Shown: piece by piece, positions 17,177 to 25,582 of the stretch
How the letters are laid out: the number at the start of each line of letters is the position of its first letter
How positions within the stretch are numbered: position 1 is the stretch's first letter
Assembly: GCF_024029675.1 (NCBI RefSeq)
Contig: NZ_CP097121.1
Location: forward strand, 1,054,001-1,118,000
Reading direction: 5' to 3'
DNA length: 64,000 bases
From: Fructilactobacillus carniphilus
GTDB lineage: Bacteria > Bacillota > Bacilli > Lactobacillales > Lactobacillaceae
Made by a program: the position numbers and the translations under genes
The notes under the pieces: model-generated
What the model saw: only the letters and a program-made list of their open reading frames with translations
Databases searched by the model: none
What the model was told of the DNA's origin: nothing

Positions 17177-18044
17177 TTATTGATTGTTTTCATTATTTTT
17201 TAACCCTTTTAGCTTCATGTAGAATTTCCCATACCACTGCTGATAAGTCTTATTCTCTAATTTGCGGTAGTCTTCGGAGTACTTATGGTAATAATACCCG
17301 ACCAAAAGATAGGTAGAAACTGAATATACCTCCATAAAAATCATCAATAAAGTTAAGCAAAAAGCGAACAAGATAATAACAATTGGAGTATAATTTATCT
17401 TCACTAAATCAGGATTAATAGATTTAATTATAAAATAAATAAAGATGCAAAATGGAATAATTATAGATGATAATTTTATCGTTCTTTTAAAAGTTATATC
17501 TACATGATTTTCTTTAACACTGTATAACAAAATTTTTGTTAAATGAATTCGATGTATGATAAATATAATTAAGAATATTACTACAATTGGATATAGCAAA
17601 ATAACTAAACGAAGTTGATTTGTTTTATAAGCAATTAAACAAAAAAAAGCATTAAAACTAATTGATTGCCAAACTCCTCCTAATAAAAGATAAATCAAAT
17701 TTACTCCAAAAAACTTTTAAATAATTAGGGGCAATTAAGCTTACAATTCCAAATATTAAAAGAAGGAATAATCCACCTTTAAAAATAAAAAAAGGAAAAA
17801 AATTAGGAATTCCCTTTTCAATAGCTTCCTTCGTACAAAGATAAGATACTACCCAACAAGGAAGAATAAAAAAAAATAATACAAAAAATATAGTTGCTGC
17901 CGTTTCAGCTACTAATATTTTGGTGTGATTGTAGTTGAATCTTCTATGTGTATTAGCTTGATTGGCTTTATTGTTCTTGTAGAAATAATCATTTAATAAA
18001 TTTTTGCTTTCGGCGAATGTCGCGGAAAAGATGCTCTTAGTCAT
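17177..18044 (-). pseudogene. Second LXG-module membrane immunity gene, frameshifted
   Basis: Duplicate of the next gene upstream. It starts MTKSIFSATF and runs in one frame to KVFWSKFDLSFI. A one-base shift near 17675 then puts the rest in another frame: GGVWQSISFNAFF, IIFIIHRIHLTKILLY, GYYYHKYSEDYRKLENKTYQ, LKGLKNNENNQ. Joined, it would have about 287 residues and the same helices as the intact copy. AGGAGG occurs right at the shift, so re-initiation at an ATG just upstream or programmed slippage could be imagined, but a simple indel is more likely. Confidence 0.7.
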
Positions 18045-18076
18045 AATTCACCTCCAAATTAACTGAAACTACCATT

Positions 18077-18955
18077 TTATTGCTTAGTTTCATCATCTTT
18101 TAACCCCTTTAATTTCATGTAGAATTTCCCATACCACTGCTGATAAGTCTTATTCTCTAATTTGCGGTAGTCTTCGGAGTATTTATGGTAATAATATCCA
18201 ACCAGAAGGTAAGTAGAAACTTGGTATACTTCTAGGAAGATTCCAAATAAATTTAAGCAGAAAGAGAACAGGAGAGAACCAGTTATAAGAACCGTAAAAG
18301 TAAAATTGGTTTTAACTACATTGGGATTAATAATTTTAATTACAAAATAAATGGAAACAAGAGATGGTATAATTGCATATAACAAATTTATCGTTCTTTT
18401 GAAAGTTATATCTAACTGATTTTCTTTAACTTTATATAGTAATATTTTCGTTAAATGAATTCGATGAATGATGAACATAATTAAAATTATTAGTAAAACG
18501 AAATAAGTTAAAAGTAGTAAATAAAACTCATGGAACACATAGCCAATTAAACAAATAACGCCATTTGCTTCAATTAATAACCAAACTATTCCTATAAATG
18601 AATAATCAAATTTTCCCCAAAAAATTTTCCAATATTTCGGAACAATTAAACTTATAATTCCAAATATTAAAAGAAGAAGTAATCCACCTTTAAAAATAAA
18701 GAAGGGGGAAAAATTAGGGATTCCCTTTTCGAGAGCTAACCTTGTGCAAAGATAGGATGCACCCCAACCAGGAAGAATAAGTAAAAATAATGTAGCAAAA
18801 ATACCACCTAGTATTTCAAAGGTAACAATTTTTTTCCGATTATATTTAAATCTTTTTTCGTTATTAGCTTGATCCGCTTTATCTTTTTTATAGAAAGAAT
18901 CATTTAATAGGTTCTTGCTTTCCTCAAAGGTTGCTGAAAAAATGCTTTTGGTCAT
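18077..18955 (-). CDS. Polytopic membrane protein, probable immunity to the LXG toxin
   Basis: 292 residues with about six to eight hydrophobic segments (for example FEILGGIFATLFLLILPGW, FIFKGGLLLLLIFGIISLI, LLLTYFVLLIILIMFII) and a conserved soluble tail, YSEDYRKLENKTYQQWYGKF. It follows the LXG gene by 9 bases. Toxins that damage membranes, such as TspA and TelE, are paired with membrane immunity proteins, and the LXG protein here has a glycine-rich hydrophobic segment, so the pairing is plausible. I recognise no named family. Two relatives are broken (17177 and 5035). Confidence 0.6.
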   Translation of the reverse strand: MTKSIFSATFEESKNLLNDSFYKKDKADQANNEKRFKYNRKKIVTFEILGGIFATLFLLILPGWGASYLCTRLALEKGIPNFSPFFIFKGGLLLLLIFGIISLIVPKYWKIFWGKFDYSFIGIVWLLIEANGVICLIGYVFHEFYLLLLTYFVLLIILIMFIIHRIHLTKILLYKVKENQLDITFKRTINLLYAIIPSLVSIYFVIKIINPNVVKTNFTFTVLITGSLLFSFCLNLFGIFLEVYQVSTYLLVGYYYHKYSEDYRKLENKTYQQWYGKFYMKLKGLKDDETKQ

Positions 18956-18964
18956 GATTAACTC

Positions 18965-20602
18965 CTAAAATATGGGCGAAAAACATGTAAATTTAAATTT
19001 AGATTTATTGTTAAAAAGCGTTTTCGCCTTGCCCACGCTTTTTATTTTATCGTAGTTTGAATAATCCACCTTTTTTACTTTATCGTAGTTTGAGTAAGTC
19101 GTTTTCTTTATTTTATCGTAGTCTGAATAAGCCGTTTTCTTTATTTTATCGTAGTCTGAATAAGCCGTTTTCTTTATTTTATCGTAGTCTGAATAAGCCG
19201 TTTTCTTTATTTTATCGTAGTCTGAATAAGCCGTTTTCTTTATTTTATCGTAGTCTGAATAAGCCGTTTTCTTTATTTTATCGTAGTCTGAATAAGCCGT
19301 TTTCTTTATTTTATCGTAGTCTGAATAAGCCGTTTTCTTTAGACCAGAATAGAAATGTGGATGAATGAAATTATTAATCGAATTTGATGCTCCAAATATT
19401 CCTCCGAAAACTGTACCTGCTAATACTCCAACACCAGTTCCAAAAATTGGGACTACAGATCCAATCGCTCCACCGACTGATGCACCAACAGCTGCTCCTT
19501 CAAGTGGTCCCACACTTTTAACGGTATCAAGTGCTCCACCGATAGATGCCTTCCCAATGCTTTTAGTTTTTTGGAATTCCCCTACTGCACTGGAAGCAAA
19601 AGTAATGACTAGTTCGGCCCAGGTCGCAGCACCTCCACCTTTTCCAATTATTCCTTTTACTTTAGGAATCATCTTTAAACCTTTAGCTGTAAATGACTTA
19701 AAAGGAGAAGTAAAATAATCTACACATTTAACGGCGGAACCAATTTTGTTAATACTGAGGACTTTTAAAAATGTTTTATCTCCTAATTTTCTGTATTTAA
19801 CTAAGAGCCGCATTAATTTAATTTTGTGAGATGATGATATATAAGTATTAGCGAAGTTTGTCAATTCTTTACTATCAAGGACAGCTTTAATTATTCCTTT
19901 CGGATATAATTTCAGCAATTGTTGAAGTCTAATGAAATTGTCTTGATCAGTAAACTTCTGCCCGTCCTCCATAAGTTTTTCAAGTTCTTTTATTAAAGAA
20001 GAGCTCGTTTTGCCTCCAGAACTATTAATGCTAGATTGTACGTGCTTAGTCGCTTCAATCCCCGACTTAAATAAGCCGCTGACACGCTGATTATAGCTTC
20101 TCAAATCAGCTAATTCTTTTTCGATGGCATGTAATCCTTCATTTTGCCCGTCAATCTGCCATTGGATGTGCGAAGCATGACTACGATAAATCATGGATAA
20201 CCCTACATCATCAGCTTTACTGCTCTTATGCTGATAATCGCGTTGCATCCTTTTTAAATTGCTAATTTGTTTTTTAATTTGGGATCTAGTACTTTCTAAT
20301 TGATCTTCATCAATTCGCCCATAATGACTAACTCTTTGATTAGCTGCTTCATAAGTTGATAAATCCTTCTTCAATTTATCAGTTGCACTTTTTAATTTAC
20401 GGACTTCACCTTTAATTTGACCGTTAAAAAGATTTTTCCCGCTTTCGTAGGCTTCTCCCGTCATCCCATCTTTTCCGACGCTAGCAATCAATTGATAGAT
20501 TCCACTTTCAGCGGTTTGAATAAAGGCTGAAGTCAGACCAATGGTCACTTGTAAGCTAGAAATCATTTGTTGGGATTCGCCGCTATCATATTTCAGTCCC
20601 AT
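18965..20602 (-). CDS. LXG-domain T7SS toxin with glycine-zipper segment and repeat tail
   Basis: 545-residue polymorphic toxin. Residues 1 to about 200 are an LXG targeting domain, helical, with GMTGEAYESGKNLF and long coiled stretches. A middle helical part follows (220-340). Residues 369-405 are rich in small residues with a GxxxG-type spacing (AAVGASVGGAIGS, GTGVGVLAGTVFGGIFGA), as in the pore-forming LXG toxin TelE and in TspA. The tail (422-520) has nine 11-residue repeats. Starts at ATG after GGAGG and overlaps the upstream partner gene by 10 bases. The next gene is a membrane protein, the likely immunity factor. I see no nuclease, ADP-ribosyltransferase or lipase motif, so membrane damage is the best inference. 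Confidence 0.8.
   Translation of the reverse strand: MGLKYDSGESQQMISSLQVTIGLTSAFIQTAESGIYQLIASVGKDGMTGEAYESGKNLFNGQIKGEVRKLKSATDKLKKDLSTYEAANQRVSHYGRIDEDQLESTRSQIKKQISNLKRMQRDYQHKSSKADDVGLSMIYRSHASHIQWQIDGQNEGLHAIEKELADLRSYNQRVSGLFKSGIEATKHVQSSINSSGGKTSSSLIKELEKLMEDGQKFTDQDNFIRLQQLLKLYPKGIIKAVLDSKELTNFANTYISSSHKIKLMRLLVKYRKLGDKTFLKVLSINKIGSAVKCVDYFTSPFKSFTAKGLKMIPKVKGIIGKGGGAATWAELVITFASSAVGEFQKTKSIGKASIGGALDTVKSVGPLEGAAVGASVGGAIGSVVPIFGTGVGVLAGTVFGGIFGASNSINNFIHPHFYSGLKKTAYSDYDKIKKTAYSDYDKIKKTAYSDYDKIKKTAYSDYDKIKKTAYSDYDKIKKTAYSDYDKIKKTAYSDYDKIKKTTYSNYDKVKKVDYSNYDKIKSVGKAKTLFNNKSKFKFTCFSPIF
19043..19339 (-). repeat. 33-bp tandem repeat in the LXG toxin gene
   Basis: Nine head-to-tail 33-base units encode KKTAYSDYDKI. 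Seven are identical in protein and, as far as I can read, in DNA. The last two are diverged (KKTTYSNYDKV, KKVDYSNYDKI). The unit keeps frame, so copy-number changes would alter tail length without breaking the protein. Confidence 0.95.
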
Positions 20603-20901
20603 TGTTCTTCCTCCACTTTATTTTCTAGTTGCCGTTTTTTATCGCAAAAGTAATCGTTTGAAGTTGCAGAAATTGTTCTTAATAGGCGACTTAACTCTAA
20701 ATCTTGATTAGCCATGTAGGTAGATAATTTCTGCATCGCCAGATCTCCATTCGCCCCTAAAGCAGTTAGACTATCCATAATTTTTCTAGACTGGCTCCGA
20801 ATTTCTTGATAGTAGGCATCTGTTTGATTTTCCTCACTAATTTGGGCTTTTTTTAAATTAGCTAGTTGTTCATTTAATTCTTTTAGTTTTCTTTTATCCA
20901 T
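20593..20901 (-). CDS. LXG-associated helical partner (Lap2-like, DUF5082-like)
   Basis: 102 residues, all helical and charged (RKLKELNEQLANLKKAQ, DLELSRLLRTISATSND), no membrane segment. I took ATG at 20901, which overlaps the upstream TGA (TGATG); a GTG one codon earlier is possible. Its end overlaps the LXG start. Small helical proteins in this position bind the LXG domain and guide it to the T7SS. The family assignment is by pattern. Confidence 0.7.
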   Translation of the reverse strand: MDKRKLKELNEQLANLKKAQISEENQTDAYYQEIRSQSRKIMDSLTALGANGDLAMQKLSTYMANQDLELSRLLRTISATSNDYFCDKKRQLENKVEEEQWD

Positions 20902-21161
20902 CACTTAAATCCTTGAGCCAAACTAGCGTCATCACCATGTTTTTTGGTATCGACCTTGGTAAACGTCATCGCCTTATCCTGCAGTAATTTTTCCATCGAA
21001 TTAGTTGCTTTAGCTAATTTTCGAACACTATTATTGCCAGCAAGTAACCCAGCAATATTGCTATAACTGGCATTAGATTTATTAACGTTGATGGGATTAA
21101 AATGTTGTAACCCACTAACCGCTTCTTGTACGATGCCACTATCAGAACTAATTTTTACCAT
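20901..21161 (-). CDS. LXG-associated small effector partner (Lap1-like, SACOL2603/DUF3130-like)
   Basis: 86 residues, helical, no membrane segment, with IVQEAVSGLQHF near the start and DTKKHGDDASLAQGF at the end, as in the small T7SS partner family typified by SACOL2603. In LXG modules such proteins pair with a DUF5082-like protein and the LXG domain. Its stop overlaps the next start (TGATG), so the three genes are translationally coupled. Confidence 0.7.
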   Translation of the reverse strand: MVKISSDSGIVQEAVSGLQHFNPINVNKSNASYSNIAGLLAGNNSVRKLAKATNSMEKLLQDKAMTFTKVDTKKHGDDASLAQGFK

Positions 21162-21181
21162 CTTTATTCTCCTAAAAAATA

Positions 21182-21565
21182 TTATTCTTCATTTATTTCA
21201 TCGTAGTCAGCAATCTCGCTTGCCTCATTCCTTAGCATTTGGAGATTAATTCCTTTTTCAACCTGGTATTCCTTTTGATGACTTGCTTTCCAGTCTTTAA
21301 TTAACTGAGCATATCTTTCACTATTATCATCTTCATAGCCTCGAAAAATCACTTTATCGATGTCGTTCTGATTAAAATAGTACATATTATCAGGATCAAA
21401 TCCCTGCGGGAAAACCCCGCCTAGATAATCCCAATACGTCGGTAATTCGTTATTATCGTTGGCAATCAATTGACCATTGGCCACAATCACCATTTTTACA
21501 TTACCTTCGTTCAAATAAACAATTGACCCGACTGGCAGCATTTTTAATTTTTCGTTCATTTTCAA
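21182..21565 (-). CDS. DUF4176 T7SS-associated protein, copy 2
   Basis: 127 residues with the same core as the 99-residue copy: KMLPVGSIVYLNEGNVKMVIV, VFPQGFDPDNMYYFNQND, IDKVIFRGYEDDN. It has an extra acidic C-terminal tail (EASEIADYDEINEE) that copy 1 lacks. It lies 20 bases after esaA and 21 before the Lap1-like gene, so it is part of the operon. Confidence 0.8.
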   Translation of the reverse strand: MKMNEKLKMLPVGSIVYLNEGNVKMVIVANGQLIANDNNELPTYWDYLGGVFPQGFDPDNMYYFNQNDIDKVIFRGYEDDNSERYAQLIKDWKASHQKEYQVEKGINLQMLRNEASEIADYDEINEE

Positions 21566-21584
21566 TTCACCTATTAATTAATTT

Positions 21585-24434
21585 TTAGTCTTTTTCTAAC
21601 ATTTTCCGTTCACGATATTTTTGCAACCCAAAACTAATTGCAAACAAAATGGCTGGGTAAGCGACTAATGCAAGCATGTCTCCAGTTAAAGCAGGAGTAT
21701 ACAATAAGCTGTTAATTACATCATTAAGGGCTTTAACTCCATATGTTAATGGTAATAAGAATGCTAGCTTATTAAAGATTCCCAGCGCGTTGGCTGGAAT
21801 AACGTTATTTGATATTACAATTTGAACTGCTAATAGCACCACCATCAGGATTAACCCAACTAATCCCATAATCTTATTCATCGCTAAACTAATGTAGTTA
21901 AAACTAAGTGCTGCAACTGTAGAAATCAAAAGTAACAATACGATGTTACTTGGCTCTACTTGGAAATAAACTGAAATAAAATCAACTGTAATGGCTTGAA
22001 TTATCGCAATTGCAGTAACCGCTTTATATCCAAAACTAATGCTCCGATGTCTTCTAGAGTAAATTTTTGCCATATAAGTTAGCAACGCCCCAACATACAA
22101 GACTACTGCAATAATTGTTGGCGCAAATAACTTATTAAGGGTAGCCCCATATCCCTTACCAGAAACCGTATTATTAACCGGATTTATCATGCTATTCACG
22201 TTTTTCTGCTTTGCATTAATTGGGATAACTTTTTCCGCATTTCGATTTAATAATCCATGTAACTGTCGGTTGTTATTAATTAAATTGCCTAAAGCATCGT
22301 GAATTTTATTGTCATTATCAGAAGCTTTTTGTGAGACGCCCTTAACCGAATCCGCAGCATTAGCTAATTGATCATTATTGTTTTTTTCATTAGCTGCAAC
22401 TTTATCGATCATATTTTGATTCATGTTACTTAAATCAAAACCTTTATAACTATCTAAGTTGGAACTTAACTGGCCTAAGCCAGCTTGTAAATCATTGGCA
22501 AGCGCTGCGTTGCCTTGATCCGCACTATTATTAACCCCTCTAATTGCCTGGGCTTTATTAGCTTTAATTTGGCCACCATTCTCGGCTACGGCTTGTCCTT
22601 CATTGATTACTCCATCTGAATCAGTTTTAGACCCATTAAGTCCTTTATCCACTCCAGAATAATCGCTATTAACTTTGTTTACTAAGGTTTGTAACCCGGC
22701 GACATTATTATTAATCCCTTCCGAGTTATTTGCTAATGAATTACTGGTCTTAGTGGATTGATCAGTGGCATCAGACAATCCCTTAATACTTTGGAGCGTT
22801 TTAACAACATGTGGTAAAGCTTCAGTCAAGGTTTTAGCGTCATCTTTATTTTCTGGACTTAACAATTCATTTTTATCCAGATCTTGAATTGCAGGGACCA
22901 ATTTATTAATGGTTGCAACTTCGTCACTTAAATTTCCAATACTTGATTGAATCGTAGTTGCATCAGTTGTTATTTTGTCCAGATCGGCTGCTTCACTTGA
23001 GCTAAGTTCTGCATTACTAGTTAAACTTTTGGTAGCCGGACTAATGTATTTATCATTCAAGTTACTTTTTACATCTGGAGCAATTGAGTCATCTTTATCA
23101 AGATCAGTAAGATTAGCTAAGGCGCTCTTATCATTGTTATTTATTTGTTGGTTAGTGTCCCCAACCGCCTTGGCCTTATCAATAATTTCTTGCGCATTAT
23201 TCTTCAATGCTTCATTATTCTTTTGATCATCTTTGAGCTTAGCTAAATTAGTAATATCAATGTTTTTTAAAATTAGTGCTTGATCAATCAAATTACCAGC
23301 TGATTTAACAAATGCTTGGGTTTTAGCCACGGTTGCTTGATCACTTTGACTATTATTATTTAATTCAGCAGTTTGTTGGTTTAGTGAACCTAACTGCTGG
23401 TTCAAATCCCCGAACTTATTGGTATAATCATTAACTGCTTTACTTGCATCAGCCGAATTAGTTGATAAACTTTGCAGACCACCACCTACTGAACTTGAAC
23501 CAGTCTGGAGGCTTGCTAACGAAGTATTAATTTTTTTATTATTAATGGTTAACGTATCAATTCCGGTTGCTAAAGTATTTAACTGATTGTCAAAATTACC
23601 AGATAAATCATTTAACTGGGACGACATGGCCTGCTGATTAGCACCCACTTTAGAATTAAATGATTGGGATGTTCCTTGGATTTGATTGCTAAAATTCTGG
23701 GCATTTGCGTTTAACTGGTTAGACAACATTTGTGAATTACTATTAATTTGTCCGTCAATTGCCTTTGATCCATCTTGAAAATTAAGCATCTGTTGAGTTA
23801 AGGCATCCAGGTCCCGAGAAACAGAAACTTTACCTGATCTAACGGTTAGGACATTTCCATTAATCTGATTGCTTCCTTTCGAAGCAATTTTCATCTGATT
23901 ACCCATTTCTTTAATATCGTTTAATAAAATCTTATCGTAAACCGCTTGAATATTTGCAGTTACAATTTGTTTTACATCATTAGCAATTTGTTGATTAACC
24001 TGAACCGACATAAAATTATTTCGTTTTGCCATTCTAATTTTAATGTTACTCAGTCGCGGTCTCGGTCCTAGAGCAGAAGCAGCATTAATGGATAAATCGG
24101 ATGGCAAATAAACAGCCATATCAACATCGCCATCATTTAATTCTCGTTTAGATTCGTTTTCTGATACAAAATGCCAATGCACCTTACTCTTTTTGTCGTC
24201 ACGTAGCTTGTTTACTAATTGACCTCCAACATCCCAAGTACGATTATTTTGTTGTGTAGGTCGATCTTCATTTACGACTGCTACTTTAATATTATTTACT
24301 TCGTATGAAGAACTTTTTGCTACTAACTGATATGCTTCATACGCAATCAACGCTGGGATTATACAAATTAATAAAAATAGGATGGTCTTCATCAACTTAC
24401 TTCTATAATTTTTACTTTTTTTAGGTTTTTCCAT
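21585..24434 (-). CDS. esaA: T7SSb membrane protein EsaA
   Basis: 949 residues: one membrane segment near 15-35 (TILFLLICIIPALIAYEAYQ), a very long external helical stalk rich in N, Q, S and D, and about five membrane segments from roughly 765 to 940 (TIIAVVLYVGALLTYMA onwards). This is the EsaA/YueB/phage-infection-protein plan. EsaA forms an arrow-like surface projection needed for secretion and can serve as a phage receptor. It is the first gene of the long minus-strand operon. The usual next gene, essA, is not here. Confidence 0.92.
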   Translation of the reverse strand: MEKPKKSKNYRSKLMKTILFLLICIIPALIAYEAYQLVAKSSSYEVNNIKVAVVNEDRPTQQNNRTWDVGGQLVNKLRDDKKSKVHWHFVSENESKRELNDGDVDMAVYLPSDLSINAASALGPRPRLSNIKIRMAKRNNFMSVQVNQQIANDVKQIVTANIQAVYDKILLNDIKEMGNQMKIASKGSNQINGNVLTVRSGKVSVSRDLDALTQQMLNFQDGSKAIDGQINSNSQMLSNQLNANAQNFSNQIQGTSQSFNSKVGANQQAMSSQLNDLSGNFDNQLNTLATGIDTLTINNKKINTSLASLQTGSSSVGGGLQSLSTNSADASKAVNDYTNKFGDLNQQLGSLNQQTAELNNNSQSDQATVAKTQAFVKSAGNLIDQALILKNIDITNLAKLKDDQKNNEALKNNAQEIIDKAKAVGDTNQQINNNDKSALANLTDLDKDDSIAPDVKSNLNDKYISPATKSLTSNAELSSSEAADLDKITTDATTIQSSIGNLSDEVATINKLVPAIQDLDKNELLSPENKDDAKTLTEALPHVVKTLQSIKGLSDATDQSTKTSNSLANNSEGINNNVAGLQTLVNKVNSDYSGVDKGLNGSKTDSDGVINEGQAVAENGGQIKANKAQAIRGVNNSADQGNAALANDLQAGLGQLSSNLDSYKGFDLSNMNQNMIDKVAANEKNNNDQLANAADSVKGVSQKASDNDNKIHDALGNLINNNRQLHGLLNRNAEKVIPINAKQKNVNSMINPVNNTVSGKGYGATLNKLFAPTIIAVVLYVGALLTYMAKIYSRRHRSISFGYKAVTAIAIIQAITVDFISVYFQVEPSNIVLLLLISTVAALSFNYISLAMNKIMGLVGLILMVVLLAVQIVISNNVIPANALGIFNKLAFLLPLTYGVKALNDVINSLLYTPALTGDMLALVAYPAILFAISFGLQKYRERKMLEKD

Positions 24435-24660
24435 TTTTATCTCCTGTTATGTAAGTTAAACATTATATTTATAATTTCTTAATAACTTAAGATTTATGTA
24501 GAATTATACTCTTTGATGTTTCTATGACTAGTGCTGGTATTAAGCTAAATGCATCAAAATGTTTATGCTTAGGCACAGTTTAATCTATAAATGTATATAA
24601 TTATTAAAATAATCAATGGAGCTCATTTTTTAAAATAAGATGATGATTGAATAAAATTAA

Positions 24661-24711
24661 AATTCCCCCTAAAAATTAGCCAAAAACCTAATTTTTAGGG
24701 GGAATTTTTTT
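24661..24711. terminator. Strong hairpin at the island edge
   Basis: A 19-bp perfect stem, AATTCCCCCTAAAAATTAG paired with its complement, and an 8-base loop, then T runs. No gene ends nearby on the plus strand, so it may insulate the island from read-through in both directions. Confidence 0.75.
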
Positions 24712-24903
24712 ATAAATAAATCCAATTCAAAATTAAAACCCAGAATTAGCTCCAAAAGTTAATAATTACAGCTAAAAACTAGCTAGCCTTAAAATAATTA
24801 GCCAAACTAAAAATCGTAAGTACTAAACAGAAATATTTTTAGGATAAATTTAATAAATAGTTACACTAAGCCCTGTTGTGAAACTTTTTTGATTTAAGTA
24901 ACA

Positions 24904-24944
24904 AAAAAGGACTTCCTCCAATTGGAAATCAGAACAAATCCTTA
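24904..24944 (-). terminator. Candidate terminator of the LOG/permease unit
   Basis: On the minus strand AAGGA and TTTCC AATT GGA can pair with a following TCCTT, then TTTTTT. The stem is imperfect, so this is tentative. Confidence 0.4.
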
Positions 24945-24990
24945 AAATTAATCAATATTACGTCCCGTTTATAGAGAGCGGACGATTTTT

Positions 24991-25563
24991 TTAATATTTA
25001 CGTACCGTCGGCGGCGTGTAGTTTTTAATAAACGTCTCAATTTCAGCTAAGGAACGAGCAAAACCCAACTTGGCGTTGTCCTGGGCTGTCAAGAAATCAT
25101 TGTCCACCATTTCGGCAAACATCTGTTGCAAAGGATTGTAATAACCGTTGACGTTGTACAAAACGCACGGGTTCGCATTAGCGCCGATCCGCGTCCAGGA
25201 GTAAGCTTCCGCAATCTCTTCGAGCGTCCCCGGTCCGCCGGGTAGTGCAATACAAGCATCCGCCAGTTCTAACATCCGTTGTTTACGAATCGACATGTTG
25301 GCAACCACCTGCAAATCAGACAATTCATCAAGGGCAGCGCCCCGGTCTACCAGTGTTTGGGGCATGATTCCCTGCACCTGACCGCCATCCGCCAGCACCG
25401 TTCGTGCCAATAACCCCATCAGGCCCACGCCACCTCCACCATAAACTAGCGTGAGGTGGTTTTTCACTAACCAATGCGCTAACTCCACCGTTGCGCTTTG
25501 ATACGCAGGTTGATTCCCCGTTGCTGCTCCGCAGTACACGGCGACTGCTTTATTTTTCATCAT
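24991..25563 (-). CDS. LOG-family protein (cytokinin riboside phosphoribohydrolase type)
   Basis: 190 residues with a Rossmann-like start (AVYCGAATGNQPAY), YGGGGVGLMG, and the family signature PGGPGTLEEIAE. Members cleave nucleoside 5'-monophosphates to base and ribose phosphate and are often misnamed lysine decarboxylases. The physiological substrate in lactobacilli is unknown. It follows the permease by 19 bases. Confidence 0.85.
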   Translation of the reverse strand: MMKNKAVAVYCGAATGNQPAYQSATVELAHWLVKNHLTLVYGGGGVGLMGLLARTVLADGGQVQGIMPQTLVDRGAALDELSDLQVVANMSIRKQRMLELADACIALPGGPGTLEEIAEAYSWTRIGANANPCVLYNVNGYYNPLQQMFAEMVDNDFLTAQDNAKLGFARSLAEIETFIKNYTPPTVRKY

Positions 25564-25582
25564 CCTTCGTCCCTTCTGGTCA

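Larger units (their letters stand above)
24435..24990. other. AT-rich intergenic boundary of the T7SS island
   Basis: No gene found. It holds the esaA upstream region, a strong hairpin described separately, and a weak hairpin past the LOG-family gene. Base composition changes here from AT-rich (island) to balanced (downstream genes), so this is the likely right edge. I see no direct repeat, tRNA or integrase that would mark an attachment site. Confidence 0.5.

Noticed and set aside
19043..19339. Possible CRISPR array
   Set aside because: Units are contiguous with no spacers and lie in a coding frame.
19057..19368. Plus-strand frame of eight SLFYRSLNKPF-type repeats
   Set aside because: It is the antisense of the 33-bp repeat in the LXG toxin gene; the repeat length keeps all frames open. 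No ribosome site or family match.
24435..24990. Hidden essA gene
   Set aside because: No open frame of suitable size with membrane segments in this gap on either strand.
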